64,000 bases of DNA, taken from Paragordius varius. Taxonomy: Eukaryota; Nematomorpha. Location of the stretch: contig OZ176054.1 of NCBI GenBank assembly GCA_964247055.1, positions 5,518,001 through 5,582,000 of the forward strand, written 5' to 3'. The notes under the pieces are model-generated. The model had not been told where the DNA came from. It did no database searches and saw nothing but the letters and a program-made list of their open reading frames with translations. Each line of letters starts with the position of its first letter. Positions within the stretch are counted from its first letter, which is position 1. Below are positions 1 through 12,600 of the stretch, piece by piece. Both the position numbers and the translations under genes were made by a program.

Positions 1-3000
1 TTGACAGTTTTAATTTAAACTCAGATGAGACGGAGAAATAAAAGTTATGTAATGACAATATAGATAGTGTTTATAAAAATGTGATAAATTTATTTGATGA
101 AAAACGTATCATAATTATGATAGTGCATTGATATAAGAAAAATATCATCACTTTTGTCGCAAGGCTTCATATTCAAAAATGGCAAAATTTGAGCATAGGG
201 ATGTGCTTTAGCCCCAAAATATCACTAAATATTAACTAATAAAGCAAAACAATATTTTAAAAAATTAATTTTAAGACTTTGGCTAATTCCCAAATATTTA
301 GCTACTCAGGTTTTTTAAAATATGCGCAAAAATGCTGATATGCAATATAAAATTTAAATATGTTAAATTTTGATATCAACTAAAATTCTTAATGAAATAT
401 TTAATTTTAAGTAAAATTTTGTTGAAACTTATTCATACTATATTAAGCATGATAGAAACAGTATTCACAAGCTTTAGATATTATAAAAACAATTTATCTA
501 TAAAGATGCCGATCCAATTTTGTTTACGAATTTTGATTTTAATAATGCGTCTTCAAATTTAGTTTGCTATAAATTAAGTTTTATACAAATATGAATAAAA
601 CAAATAAACCTTTAAATTAAAATTCTGAAGCGATAAAACAGCATCATCAAGTTATATAGAAAAAATATTTTTGTTAAATTTTTTAGCGTTTTTATACCGT
701 CATCATGCTTCACAAAATGAAGTACACTTCACAAAAGCTAAAATTTAGGTTTTGAAAAAATATGCATTTTATTAAAAAGTTAGTTGATATCAAAATTTAA
801 CATATTTCAATTAAACCTATCCGGCAACCTCGGCATTTTTGCGTTTATTTCAAGAAAACTATTCCATTTTAGAAAAGTGCAAAAAATTGAAACTTTTGGA
901 GGCATATCTAAAAAATTAAATTTAATAGAAATATTATTTTGCTTTTTATATGTAGATTATTATATATCTTATTGATATTGTTTGGATTAAAGCATTTAGC
1001 TTCCAAAAAAATTTGTTTAATAAAATGTGCGCGATTTTCGCTATCTTCTAATATGACGCAGTTACTACAAAAGTGATAATAAATTTCTTATATTACTCAG
1101 GGCCAAAACCAAAACCATACGATATATTTATCCACCATATATTTTATCAGGATATGTTTTTATACCCCCAGGTGTTTATCGCAATGTATATGGGGCATTG
1201 CCCCTTCAAGAAAAATTTAATATTTGCCTTTTTAAAATGTTTTGCTTACCAATTTACCACGCCAATACCTTTTGGGGTAATTTGGTATCCCAGAGCTATT
1301 TAAAATTCGAGTACTTAAAAAGTATTGAAGGTATTAAGCGGAATTAAAAAATATGCTTTTTAGCCTTTTATGCGCATTATACAATAAAGATTTTTTAAAA
1401 ATTAAAACCTCATCTGAAATTTTTGCCGCCATTTTTTTCTATGATTATAACACTTGGATACAATATATTCATCTCAGTCCTTTAATTCAAATTGGGATAG
1501 TTCGATATTCAGACCTGTTTAAAATTAAACTCTTGAAAAAATTTAGAAGGAATTGACCATGGCAAACACTTATTTAACATTAATATTTCATTTCAAATTA
1601 GGATATCTAAATACCCCGACAATTGTTAACTTATTTTTAAACCATTGAAAGAAGCTCATTCAATTAAATTTTGTGCTTCTATCCTAAAAAATTATATGAA
1701 TGAGCTTAAATATCTAAATAAAATTTGGTTCAAATTAATACGTATCAAAATACGGCGCATCTTTTATTTTACAAAATTTTTGCAAAATATCGGATAATAA
1801 AAATTTTTCTTGACTTGCAAGTTTTCATGTCATGGCTCGCTTTCATGCGAAAATATTAGACGAAAGTCAAGCAAGAAAACTTGATTCGCAGGTGATAAAG
1901 AATCATTTGATTAAAAAAACTTATAGATTTTGCAAGTGTGGTGTAGGGCACACTTGAAGAATTTTAAAAATATGGATAAAATTATTATGAAAACTCTTGT
2001 AATTATAACCTTTGTTAAGGAAATAAATTTTTATTTGATAAATTTCGGCTATCTAACCTATTCGAATTGGGTGGATACAAAACAAGATAAATTTTTTGAA
2101 AAACTCTGCTAATGTTTAAGAACATGGCATATAAAAATATGCTAAATATATCAATTCGTGAACCCGCAAAATTAATTCTCGAAAATTTCCTAAAATTAAT
2201 AATTAAATATTATTGTTAAAATTCAAATCTTCGTTTAATAAACGCTATTAATCATAAACTTATTTCGAATGTAATGTTGATTAATAATAATGTTATATTG
2301 CATAAATAACTTCCCATTATTTTTGCAAATGGACTCAAAACAAAATGAGCAATGTGGTAAAAAAAGAGAGTGTTCTAAGAGCGAATGGTTTCATCAACTT
2401 AAAAATTATTACCGGGCTCAATATTTAGAAAAATATATAATATTCAAAATAATACGGGCCAGTAAAAAACTTCAATAAATGCATATTGTATTAATTGTTC
2501 ATCTTTTTGTGCCTTATTTATCGAATTGGATGCCAAAAAAATGTTACATTCATAAGCAAAAGACTTCACTTAAGTGTTTTTACACCAATCAAGTTTACAC
2601 TTACTGGCTTAAGTAAGCATGCTCAACTTGCCACGCTTAACTTACAACTCAAGTGCGATTTTTTTATCACCCTACATATCGTGTTTATTTGAATTTAAAA
2701 CTAAAATTAAGTTTACTTATTTATTTGAATCACATTTATCATTAATATAAAAAATGGAATATTTGCATTATTTTCCGATTTTGCCAATGCACACATGTCA
2801 TGTTGGCTAAATTTTTACCTTTGGGTTTTACCTTTAAATAAATAATATTTATTTATGAATAAAGTTTTTTATATATTCCGAATTAATGTTATGTAAGTGC
2901 AAAGTTTAGCCATGGTTTAAAATAAATCCATATTTTTTAAAATATTTAATTTTAAAACAGCCTGGGGTATCCTTTGAATTGAAGGACTGAAATGAATGTG

Positions 3001-3640
3001 TTGAAACCAAGTGTTAATGAACTGAAATAAATAAATTATTCCCAAATGGCATATTACTTATTTTAAGGTAAAACCACGGTAAAATTTGGTCAACATGATA
3101 TGTGTGCATCAGCTAAATTTAAAATAATATAAAATAAACCAATTTTTCTATTTTTATCAATGTTATATGATAATTTAAAAATTAGCTTTAATTTTAGTAA
3201 AATTTGAAACACGTTATTTTGAATGTTGCAAAACAAAAACTGCATTCAAGTAGTTTGACACAGAACTTTTTTTCCAAAACTAACTTTAAATAAGATATTT
3301 CGGCTTATTTATACAACTTCTATTAGGATAGAAGCATAAATAAACTGGGACCGTTTCTTTCAGTATTTTTTTAAAGAATAAACTAAAAATTAGTCTAAGG
3401 TATTTAGATAATCAAATTAGTATCCAAGTGCTTAATCCCTAATGCAACAGGCAAATAAATACACATTATGGTAAGACATGTAAATAATTAACTTTACAAA
3501 ACTTCCAGGATATATTTTACCAAAAACTTGATATATTTTGATTTTTACATCAGCTGCTACCTTCGTGTTTTGGAAGCTGACCCAATTTTATGCTTCAGAA
3601 GTTACAAAACTGTAAAAAATGTAAACATTTAAATCTAAAA
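1..3640. repeat. AT-rich intergenic DNA with degraded dispersed repeats
   Basis: No gene is supportable here; the short open frames lack family motifs and coding structure. Stretches at about 130-1560 and 2960-3440 resemble segments at 41740-43600 and 57500-57890. Shared landmarks are a block reading like atggcaaaatttg (173-200 and 41870-41880), a block around 'cagtcctttaattcaaattg' (about 1475, 43075, 57525, and inverted at 2965), and a block around 'gaagtagtttgaca' (about 3250, 43410, 57830). They look like decayed copies of one non-coding mobile repeat. Family and ends are not determined. Confidence 0.5.
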
Positions 3641-3648
3641 CATTAGAA

Positions 3649-6188
3649 CAGGGCTTCTTAAACTATAAGTCGCGACCCCGGGGTCGCGTAGCAAAATTAT
3701 GGGGTCGCGAGTGATAAAAATACAATTTAACAAAAAATGTATTTAACTTGTAAAATTATTGTTATAAAAAAAATAACAATCATCGTAGATAGATATATTA
3801 TAAAATCTTCTGGTTAAAAAGACTGTTTACCAGCATTTCTATTCCGAACATAGCTATGTTATTTCCAATGTTTTAATTAAGGTTGAAAAAAAGATTGTCT
3901 CTGGGAACATCTTTTAAAATAATAATTATATTAGTTGTTGTTGATGCTCTTCTGGTGTTGTAATTTGTCAGCGTCCCCTTTAACATTTTAGTTTTCTTTT
4001 ATTTACTCGGTATTAATAAATCAAATATAATCTGCAATACGTTATTTTTATATATTTATCGTATTTTAGGATAAAAATAATTTTTACAATGGATAAATGG
4101 GGAACTTAAATAAGAATGGTAATGACGCAGATGATAATCCAACAAATTCTTAGACTGGACAAAGTATTAAAGAGACATCTAATGTGCGAAAAAGAAAGTA
4201 TGATGTGCCTTTTCTTTAATTTGGCTTTACAAAATTGTAAGGGTAATCGTTTGATATACAAGCAATTATTGGCTTCCGAGAGTATGAAACCATCAAAATT
4301 ATAAAAATCTTGAACCAAAGCCAGTTTCGTATGTCAAACCTAAAGATTTTGAAGACTGTGTACTTTAAATAAAGAAAAGAAAAACATCGAAAAATTTATA
4401 ACCGTTAATGAAAAACATTTACTAGCATCATATGAAGTTTCATAGTATTGCTAAATATAAAAAGCCGTTCACCATTGGCGAAGATCTTGTGTTACTTGCT
4501 GCTATTAAAATGGTAGAAATACTACATGGAAAAACATATGGCGATGATTTCAAAAAATTCGTTGGTCGAACGACACTGTCTTGAATAGAATTTCAGATAT
4601 TAGCAAGGATCAATTAATACATACCGGAATTAAAGAATGCCCAAAATTTTCGATTCAGTTGGACGAAACAACTGATATTACTTTATTGGCTCAGTTGTTA
4701 GTATATAACCGGTACGTTTGTAAAAAAAGTGTGGAGGAAGAATTGATATTTTGTTGTCCTATGGAAGACCATACTACAGGCAAAGACATGCATCGTAAAG
4801 TTGACGAATTTTTAAAGCAGAAGGTTTAGAATGGAAAAATTGCTGTGGAATATGCACAGATGGTGCAAAGCGATGACGGACAAAAATTTTGCGTTTAAAT
4901 CATTTTTCAAGCTGCTTATTATGATCATATAACTTTTACTCACTGCCTTATTCACCGAGAGGCTTTTGCAGAAAAAAATAGCACCGGAATCGAACGATGT
5001 GCTTCAGGATGCTGTTAAGGTCATAAATTTTAAGAGCCATGCCCTTAACAGTCGCTTATTTTCAAATTTCTATAAGGATACGGATTCCAACTACACAACT
5101 TTGTTATTACATGCAGAAGTAAATTGGTTTTCAAAAGGCCAAAGTGTACAAAGATTATTGTTATAAAAGAACGAGATTGAAATATTTTTAACTGAACGAA
5201 AATGTGAATTTGCTGCTTTTTTTCAAAATGACTTGTGGCTTTCCAAGCTCTGTTATTCGTCACATATTTTTGCGAAGTTTCAAGGAAAAATGCGTTTATT
5301 TCAAACGATAAAATTGAAAGTTTTATTATCAGTTTGAAGTAGGGCCGAAAAAAATCGTTCGAAATGTTTTCCAGTGTCGACATTTTAGTAATTAAGAAAA
5401 TTTATTGTAAAACTATTGCAAAAACTATTGTAAATTACTTAAAAGCGCTAGAAATACAGTTTTATACATATTTCATATTATTATTCTACAAAAAATAGTT
5501 TGGATTCAAAAGCCGTTTTAGATTGGCTTAAGCGATATTGATCATCTGCTACTTAAAGCTCAAGAGGAATTTGCTGAGCTTTCATGTGACTCAAACTTAA
5601 AACTACAATTCCAACAAAAGCCCTTGAATGAATTCTGGTCGGAACTAGAACAAAATTTCTCACAATCGCCGATATGGCGTTAAATGTACTTCTGCCATTC
5701 AACACCACATATTTATGTTAAGTTATTTTCTCAGCTATAACACACATTAAATCCCAATATCGTTCAGCGATAAAAAATGGTGAAGAGGTCTTACGCCCAG
5801 CAGTTTCAAACAATACACCAAGATTTCATTTATGCAATAAAAAACAGGCACATCCAGCTCATTAAATTTCTAACATAAACTTTAATTTAATATTTACCAC
5901 GCAAATACTTGGATATATTCGAGTGAATTAAGACGGTCAAAATATATCCACTTTTGTTTTTAAAAATAAAAACGTTTCAATATCATTTTGTGCAAATTTC
6001 AATTTTAGATATTTTTATGTTTCAAAACGAATTTTAAATTTATATATTTTCATATGCATATGTATATATATTGTTACTTAATAAATATATCATCAAAAAA
6101 TATTAATTTATTTTTGTTTTATATTTGTAGGGGTCTTTTAGCTCGCAATTATAAATGGGTTCTGGAAGCAAAACTTTAATAAGCCCTG
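3649..6188 (+). mobile_element. hAT DNA transposon, decayed, with 8-bp target-site duplication
   Basis: The element starts CAGGGCTTCTTAAAC and ends with the inverted form GTTTTAATAAGCCCTG-like (aaactttaataagccctg). It is bracketed by an exact 8-bp direct repeat, cattagaa, at 3641-3648 and 6189-6196, which is the hAT signature. The interior encodes pieces of a ZBED/SCAND3-like hAT transposase on the plus strand. Examples are a segment with KKPFTIGEDLVLLAAIKMVE (about 4455-4515) and one with FSIQLDETTDITLLAQLLVY (about 4638-4700), the part holding a conserved catalytic Asp. Many stops and frame changes interrupt it, so it is a dead copy. A short GC-rich hairpin (cgcgaccccggggtcgcg, about 3671-3688) lies just inside the left end. 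Insertion is upstream of ADK. Confidence 0.9.
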
Positions 6189-6196
6189 CATTAGAA

Positions 6197-6679
6197 CAAT
6201 GTCTGAAATTAAAATTTTAACTGAATGAGCTCTGGGGTATAAATTAGCCCAATATGCACCCTAGACAAAATGAAAATGTAATGAAGTGTTGAGAAACATC
6301 CCATTTTTATAGGTCAAAATTCTTTTCTAAATCCACAATGCATTTTAGCCTGTAATTTTAGATTTTTACGATGCCACTGAAACAAAAAACAGCGCTTCTT
6401 TATATAAAAATTACGCTAATAAAATGGTAAAATAATTATTGAAATAACAAATTTCACAATATAGGGAGATATAATAACGGTTCTCTTAATTGGATGTCAT
6501 AAATTTTATAGAATTCTTATAAAGTCCAAGGGTCGTTATGTCACTCAAAATACCACAACGGATGATAGAGTTTGAAGAGCACTGTCATATGTTTTATAAA
6601 ATTTCGCTAACCATGCACCGCTTATAAAATGGTTTTGAACGAGCCGCTGAAGTTTAAATTTTGATAATATAGAATAAAT
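6197..6679. other. Upstream region and presumed promoter/5' leader of ADK
   Basis: No open frame with coding character. This is the space between the hAT element and the first ADK coding exon. The in-frame codons just before the ADK ATG include a stop, which supports the chosen start unless an upstream exon is spliced in. No distinct promoter motif can be called. Confidence 0.4.
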
Positions 6680-9600
6680 ATGATAGTTGGGATTGGAAAT
6701 CCACTTTTAGACATTATATCACACGTAGATGAAAATTTCCTTTTCAAGTAATATAACATGTTTATACTAGATATAATTTGAAAAGCGACGATGCAATATT
6801 AGCAAGTCCAGAACATATGCCCATGTAAGATAATAATTTATTTAGTACAGATATGATGAATTAATAAAGCGTGATGATGTAATGTTTGCCCCTGGCGGCG
6901 CTGTACAAAATTCATTAAAGATTTTTCAAGTTTTTTTTTAATTTTATATATTAATAACTCCTTACTATTCCATTTATCCTACAGTGGATAATTGGTAAAC
7001 CTAATCTTACAACTTTTATGGGGGCGATTGGTAATGATAAATACGGTCAAATTATGAAACATAAAATGGAATCTTTTGGCGTAAACACCATTTATGATTA
7101 CAAAGATGATCATTCTACTGGGACTTGTGCAGTTCTTGTTGATAAAGATAAACGGTAAATGTATTTGTCAAGGCTACATATGTGTAGTTTTTTTTATTTT
7201 GTGCCTTCTTCAATTTCACAAACATTGCCAATAAACTTAACTGCACACATACTACTTATGTATTAAGTAACAAATAGTGTAACATTGCAACAATGTTTGT
7301 TTAAAATACATATGTGTATTTTCTATATGAGAATTATTAGCAAACCTTAAAGGTAATTTTTTAAAAAAATGATTTATAATAAAAATCTTTTATATTTTGA
7401 TCTATAAAAACCTTTGTAGAATTTACGGAAAATTTTCGACATTTTTATGTTATACTGCCCCTATTTTTAATTTTAATACATTTTATGCGGATATGTTTGT
7501 TTGCATTGTTTAAAATATATAAAATGGATGAGAAATATCAGTTAAAAAAAAGACGTTTGGCAAAAAGGCCAATCACGGTCATTTTGGACACAACATGACT
7601 ATTTTTAATAGCATTTGCCAAATTATTATAAAATATTTAATATTTCTTAGCATTTTAAGTTTTACCTAACAAAAATTTAATATATTTATTTAACTTCCTA
7701 TCAGTCAAAAAAATATTAAACATGCTTACAGTTAAAAACCATAGAGATGCGGTCTGAGCCAATTTTTTCAGATGATACTATTAAGGATTATACTCATTTT
7801 TTTGGTATCATATCATCACGTGTGCTTAATATAACGTCATAGAATAATATTTTTGCCATATACCATAAAATGTTTTTTTACCTTTTTATGGTAAACAAAC
7901 TTTTAACATTCAGTTTGGTATATTTATGTCACATGCCTTTATCAATATTATTTACCTGAAAGTTATGTTTAGTGACGCACATGAGTAATTTATGCATAAT
8001 AATAATCTATATGGTGTTTTAAGTATTTATAAGGTTAAATTTCTTCATTACTTGACGATTCTTGATTATTATTATTTGTAATGTTTATCGATCATAAACA
8101 TTAACGCATCGTTTAATACATCGATTAATTATGTTTAATATAGGTTTTTTTCAAGAAATTTTAATCTAATTTTTTATATAGAAATTGGTTTGTGGAGCAG
8201 TTTCCACCCATGATAATTTCCTCGTTAATTTTTTTCATTAGGAAAATTATTATATAAGGCTATCTTTGATACAACTCAGCTCTGCTGTACCGTGATATTA
8301 TTTATTTAAAATATCCAAAAATTTTATTTATTTAAAGACTTAACTCTAATTCGTAAATTATTTGCAAATATTGTTAATTTATTTATAGGCATAATTTGTT
8401 GAATTATAATACGCAACCATTAATTTTACCCATATTTATATAAAAGTAAAATTTTGACTTTGAAACAATTTTCCAAAGGTGTGACCTTAGTAGGTTTTTA
8501 CAAGAGCGCCGAACATAGTCCGGCCACTTTTTTAAATTAGCCCCCCTCCCTTGTCATAATATGACATTTGCTAGAAAAGACTAAATTTACAAGGTAATTT
8601 CTAAATTTATGGGATTATATGGATCAAATCATAGTTTTTAGTATTTTGTTTGAAGACAAAATTTTATTATAGTGCTTTTCATAAATATGTACGTCACAGC
8701 TTAAGTTTAACTTGGCATAAAAGTTTTGATTAGAAATTTTTTGAGCTAGTTATTAGAATATTTACCCACATGCTGACTTCTGAGTTAAGTACGAAATTTA
8801 TATCTTTACTAGCGTAAATCTCGTGCTGCTAAGCAGCCCGAGGAAGTCCTTTGGACTTCTGTAAGGGGGGGGGCATATTTAATTTTATAAGCAATTTTAT
8901 AGCACGTAGTTTTAAAATGATTCACCTAGTCTCATAAGTTTTCTAAAATTTGGCTCCAAAGGCATGCTGTATCGATATGATGGCGCAGTTGTAGGCGGGT
9001 ACGACCCACTACTCAGAGGCGAATATAAAAATGTAGTTAGATAAAAAAATTTGCCTTTAAACCTGGAATCATCATTCATTTCTATTAGTTTATGGAAGAA
9101 TGGCTTCAAAACTAAATAATAGTTCAATGATAGCGCATTTTTTAGGGAATAAAGGGCCTATTTAACGACTAATTCAAAAAATCCCCTCGACTTAAATTTT
9201 TGACTTTTTACGGGTAATACTTTAAGCAGCTATTTAACTCCTATGGCCTGATAGGTTTTCTGAGATTTAGCCCCAAAAGCACTCTATTTCGATATGACCG
9301 ATCAGTTTGTCGCGGGTAGCTCCTTACTCAGCAGCTATTATCAAAGAAACGCTTGACTAAAATTTTTCCCTATTAACAGGAAATGCGTGGAATCCTTATT
9401 AAATTTTTACGGTCTCATACCTTGGGCGAAGAATAGAATCAAAAAATTATTTTTGTGGACTTTGTTTTTTGAAAAAAATGGCATTTTACGGGGGGAGAGG
9501 GTAAAAAGAGCGCCTAAATTAAAAAAGCAAGACGACTATGTTCGGCGCAATCGAAAATAAGTAAACAAATATTATATTTGTAATTGAATGGTCAAACACG

Positions 9601-12600
9601 TTCTTCGGAAAATTGTCTCAAAGACACGATTTTTGTGAACTTCTGTTTTCAAAAAAACCCGTTTTTACACGGGGTGGGCCCGAACTAGGGGCCTAATTCA
9701 AAAAAGGGCGAATCTATTGTCGAGGCATTCATTAATGATTATATTTTTTCGAAGTTTGGATTTGGATGGGTCTACCGGTTTTCCGGTACCAGATCACAAA
9801 GCCAGCATTTTCCATTTTTATAAATATATAAATAATAACAAAAATAAGGACACATGCTATAATATTTATTAAAAAAAAGATCATAAATGCATTAGAGGAT
9901 TCAGATCTAATATATAAAATAAAAAATTGCTAAACGAATTATTGTTATAGGTAAATGAGCGTTTATATCGTTTTATTGTAACTATCAATTAATAGACTTG
10001 ACCAAGATTTTGTGATTTTACAATATTACCTTTTTGGATGATGTATTTTACAGTAATATTAATAATTTTCTTTATAATTATAGGTCATTGTGTGCACATT
10101 TGGGAGCAGCCCAAAAATTTTCAAAGGCACATTATTTGCAACATTTGAAGATCATTCATCAAGCTCAATACTTTTATATATCGGTAATTCAATTTATACA
10201 AATATAAATTTATATATACTTTAAGAATATCCTTTTTTATTGTATATAAGCTTTTATTTTGAAAAAAAATAAAGTTTAAAACTAATACGTTTCTCATATA
10301 CCTGGCAAGATTTACATTTAGGGAAAAAAATACCTATCTTTTAGGATAAAAGACTTTTAAACTTCCAAAACGAACAATTAATCCGAAAAAGCTTGGCATT
10401 ACATCAGGCCGTAATCGTTTTTATATCCAAGTTTTGCAAAATGTAGCCAATCATTGTCATGTTAAATAATTTTTCCATTTATAAAATGACTTTAATGGCT
10501 TAACATTATGCCTAATTGGTATCCTGGATCATAAATGGTTTTCTTTCGTACCAATCGCAGTATTATAAACACCTCGTCGATATAAACAAATGATAGGGAA
10601 TAATATTAAAAATTATCAATTAAAAATATCATTTTAAATGTGAACTATATATTTTTTAAAAAAATTTTTAACTGCCGCATGATCTGTTTTTGGCATAAAA
10701 TTTGACATTTCAAGACTATTGCCCATGTGAAGGTTGAAACAATGTTTATACATTCGTTCTTTTGGTGAAGATAAAAAGCTCATCCTACCTTCACTTGCGT
10801 GCTATAAAACGAGCATATAAAATTGAGGATCGTAGGATTTTTAATACGTAATAACTTTTGAACTATATGGAATTTTTGATTTCTGAAAAGTTTTCCAAAT
10901 AAAGTAAACACTATATTATAATATTTTAGCTGACAAAAGATTATTTGTTGAAAGTATTATCAAAAATTTTAATTATATTAGAAGACATTAAAACTAAATA
11001 AATACTTGGGTATTTTTTATTAATTAGTAATTTTTAGTCCAGTATAATTTTCGTTGGCAATTAAAACTAAAAATGCCATATAATTACTATCCATCAACAT
11101 TCGACACTATAGTGGATAATCCTGGATATATATCATATTTTAATCGTCCAAGTAAGTTTCTTAAATCTTTTTTTATCTATTATTTATAGGCTTGGTCCCA
11201 TATCTCAGACATCATCCAGTCCGAGTCTGGCTACTTGTTCAGCGACTGTTCCTCCTCAAACGATCGAAGCTCGGGTTCCTGCTCGGTATATTTATAAACT
11301 CATTTATCCATTTTGCATTGTGTATATCTATTATTTATAGGTTTGGTCCCATCCCACAGACAACATCTAGTCCGAGGCTGGCTATTCGTTCAGCGACTGT
11401 TCCTCCTCAAATGATCGAAGCTCATGCATAATCTGATGTTGTTGTATAACTTAATAACTTTGTCCACTGTAAATGCTTTTGGTACCAAAGTGTTGAATTC
11501 TTTGGTTAAAAGAATCCAATGCTTTCTTTTTTGGTATGATGTGTGTTTGTGGGATACTATAATTCGATAGCTAAATTTAAAAAAAATAATACCTTTTTTC
11601 TATTAAATGTACGAGTATTAAGCGAAAATCAATACGAGAGCTTTTCTTAGCCGATTTTTTAATATGTGGCTTCATCGGAAATCAACCTCAAAAAGTACAC
11701 TCAACATTCACATAAAATAAACATATGATTTAAAACGAGCATATTTCGGTGAAAGTAGAGACACCTTCACATGGGCCTATAAGAAGCTTTTGCACAATAA
11801 CTTTCTTGAGTTATATGGATGTCCGATTTCCTGTCAATTTATACAATTAAACTATTATTATAATAACCTGTATTTGAAAGCCAAAATTGTTTTTGAGTCA
11901 TGGCTTTTTTATAGGTAAATATCCGCCAAATCGATCTATTGCAAGTTAAAAAAGTGAAATTTTACAGAGGTTTGGGATTTAAATTTTTTGTCTGCGCATA
12001 CAGCGACTATGGCCCATGTGAAGGTGTCTCTACCTTCACCGAAATGCGCTCGTTTTAAATCATATGTTTATTTTATGTGAATGTTGAGTGTACTTTTTGA
12101 GGTTGATTTCCGATGAAGCCACATATTAAAAAATCGGCTAAGAAAAGCTCTCGTATTGATTTTCGCTTAATACTCGTACATTTAATAGAAAAAAGGTATT
12201 ATTTTTTTTAAATTTAGCTATCGAATTATAGTATCCCACAAACACACATCATACCAAAAAAGAAAGCATTGGATTCTTTTAACCAAAGAATTCAACACTT
12301 TGGTACCAAAAGCATTTACAGTGGACAAAGTTATTAAGTTATACAACAACATCAGATTATGCATGAGCTTCGATCATTTGAGGAGGAACAGTCGCTGAAC
12401 GAATAGCCAGCCTCGGACTAGATGTTGTCTGTGGGATGGGACCAAACCTATAAATAATAGATATACACAATGCAAAATGGATAAATGAGTTTATAAATAT
12501 ACCGAGCAGGAACCCGAGCTTCGATCGTTTGAGGAGGAACAGTCGCTGAACAAGTAGCCAGACTCGGACTGGATGATGTCTGAGATATGGGACCAAGCCT

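Noticed and set aside
5045-5383. 112-aa minus-strand frame
   Set aside because: It is antisense to hAT transposase pieces, has no motifs, and is a shadow.
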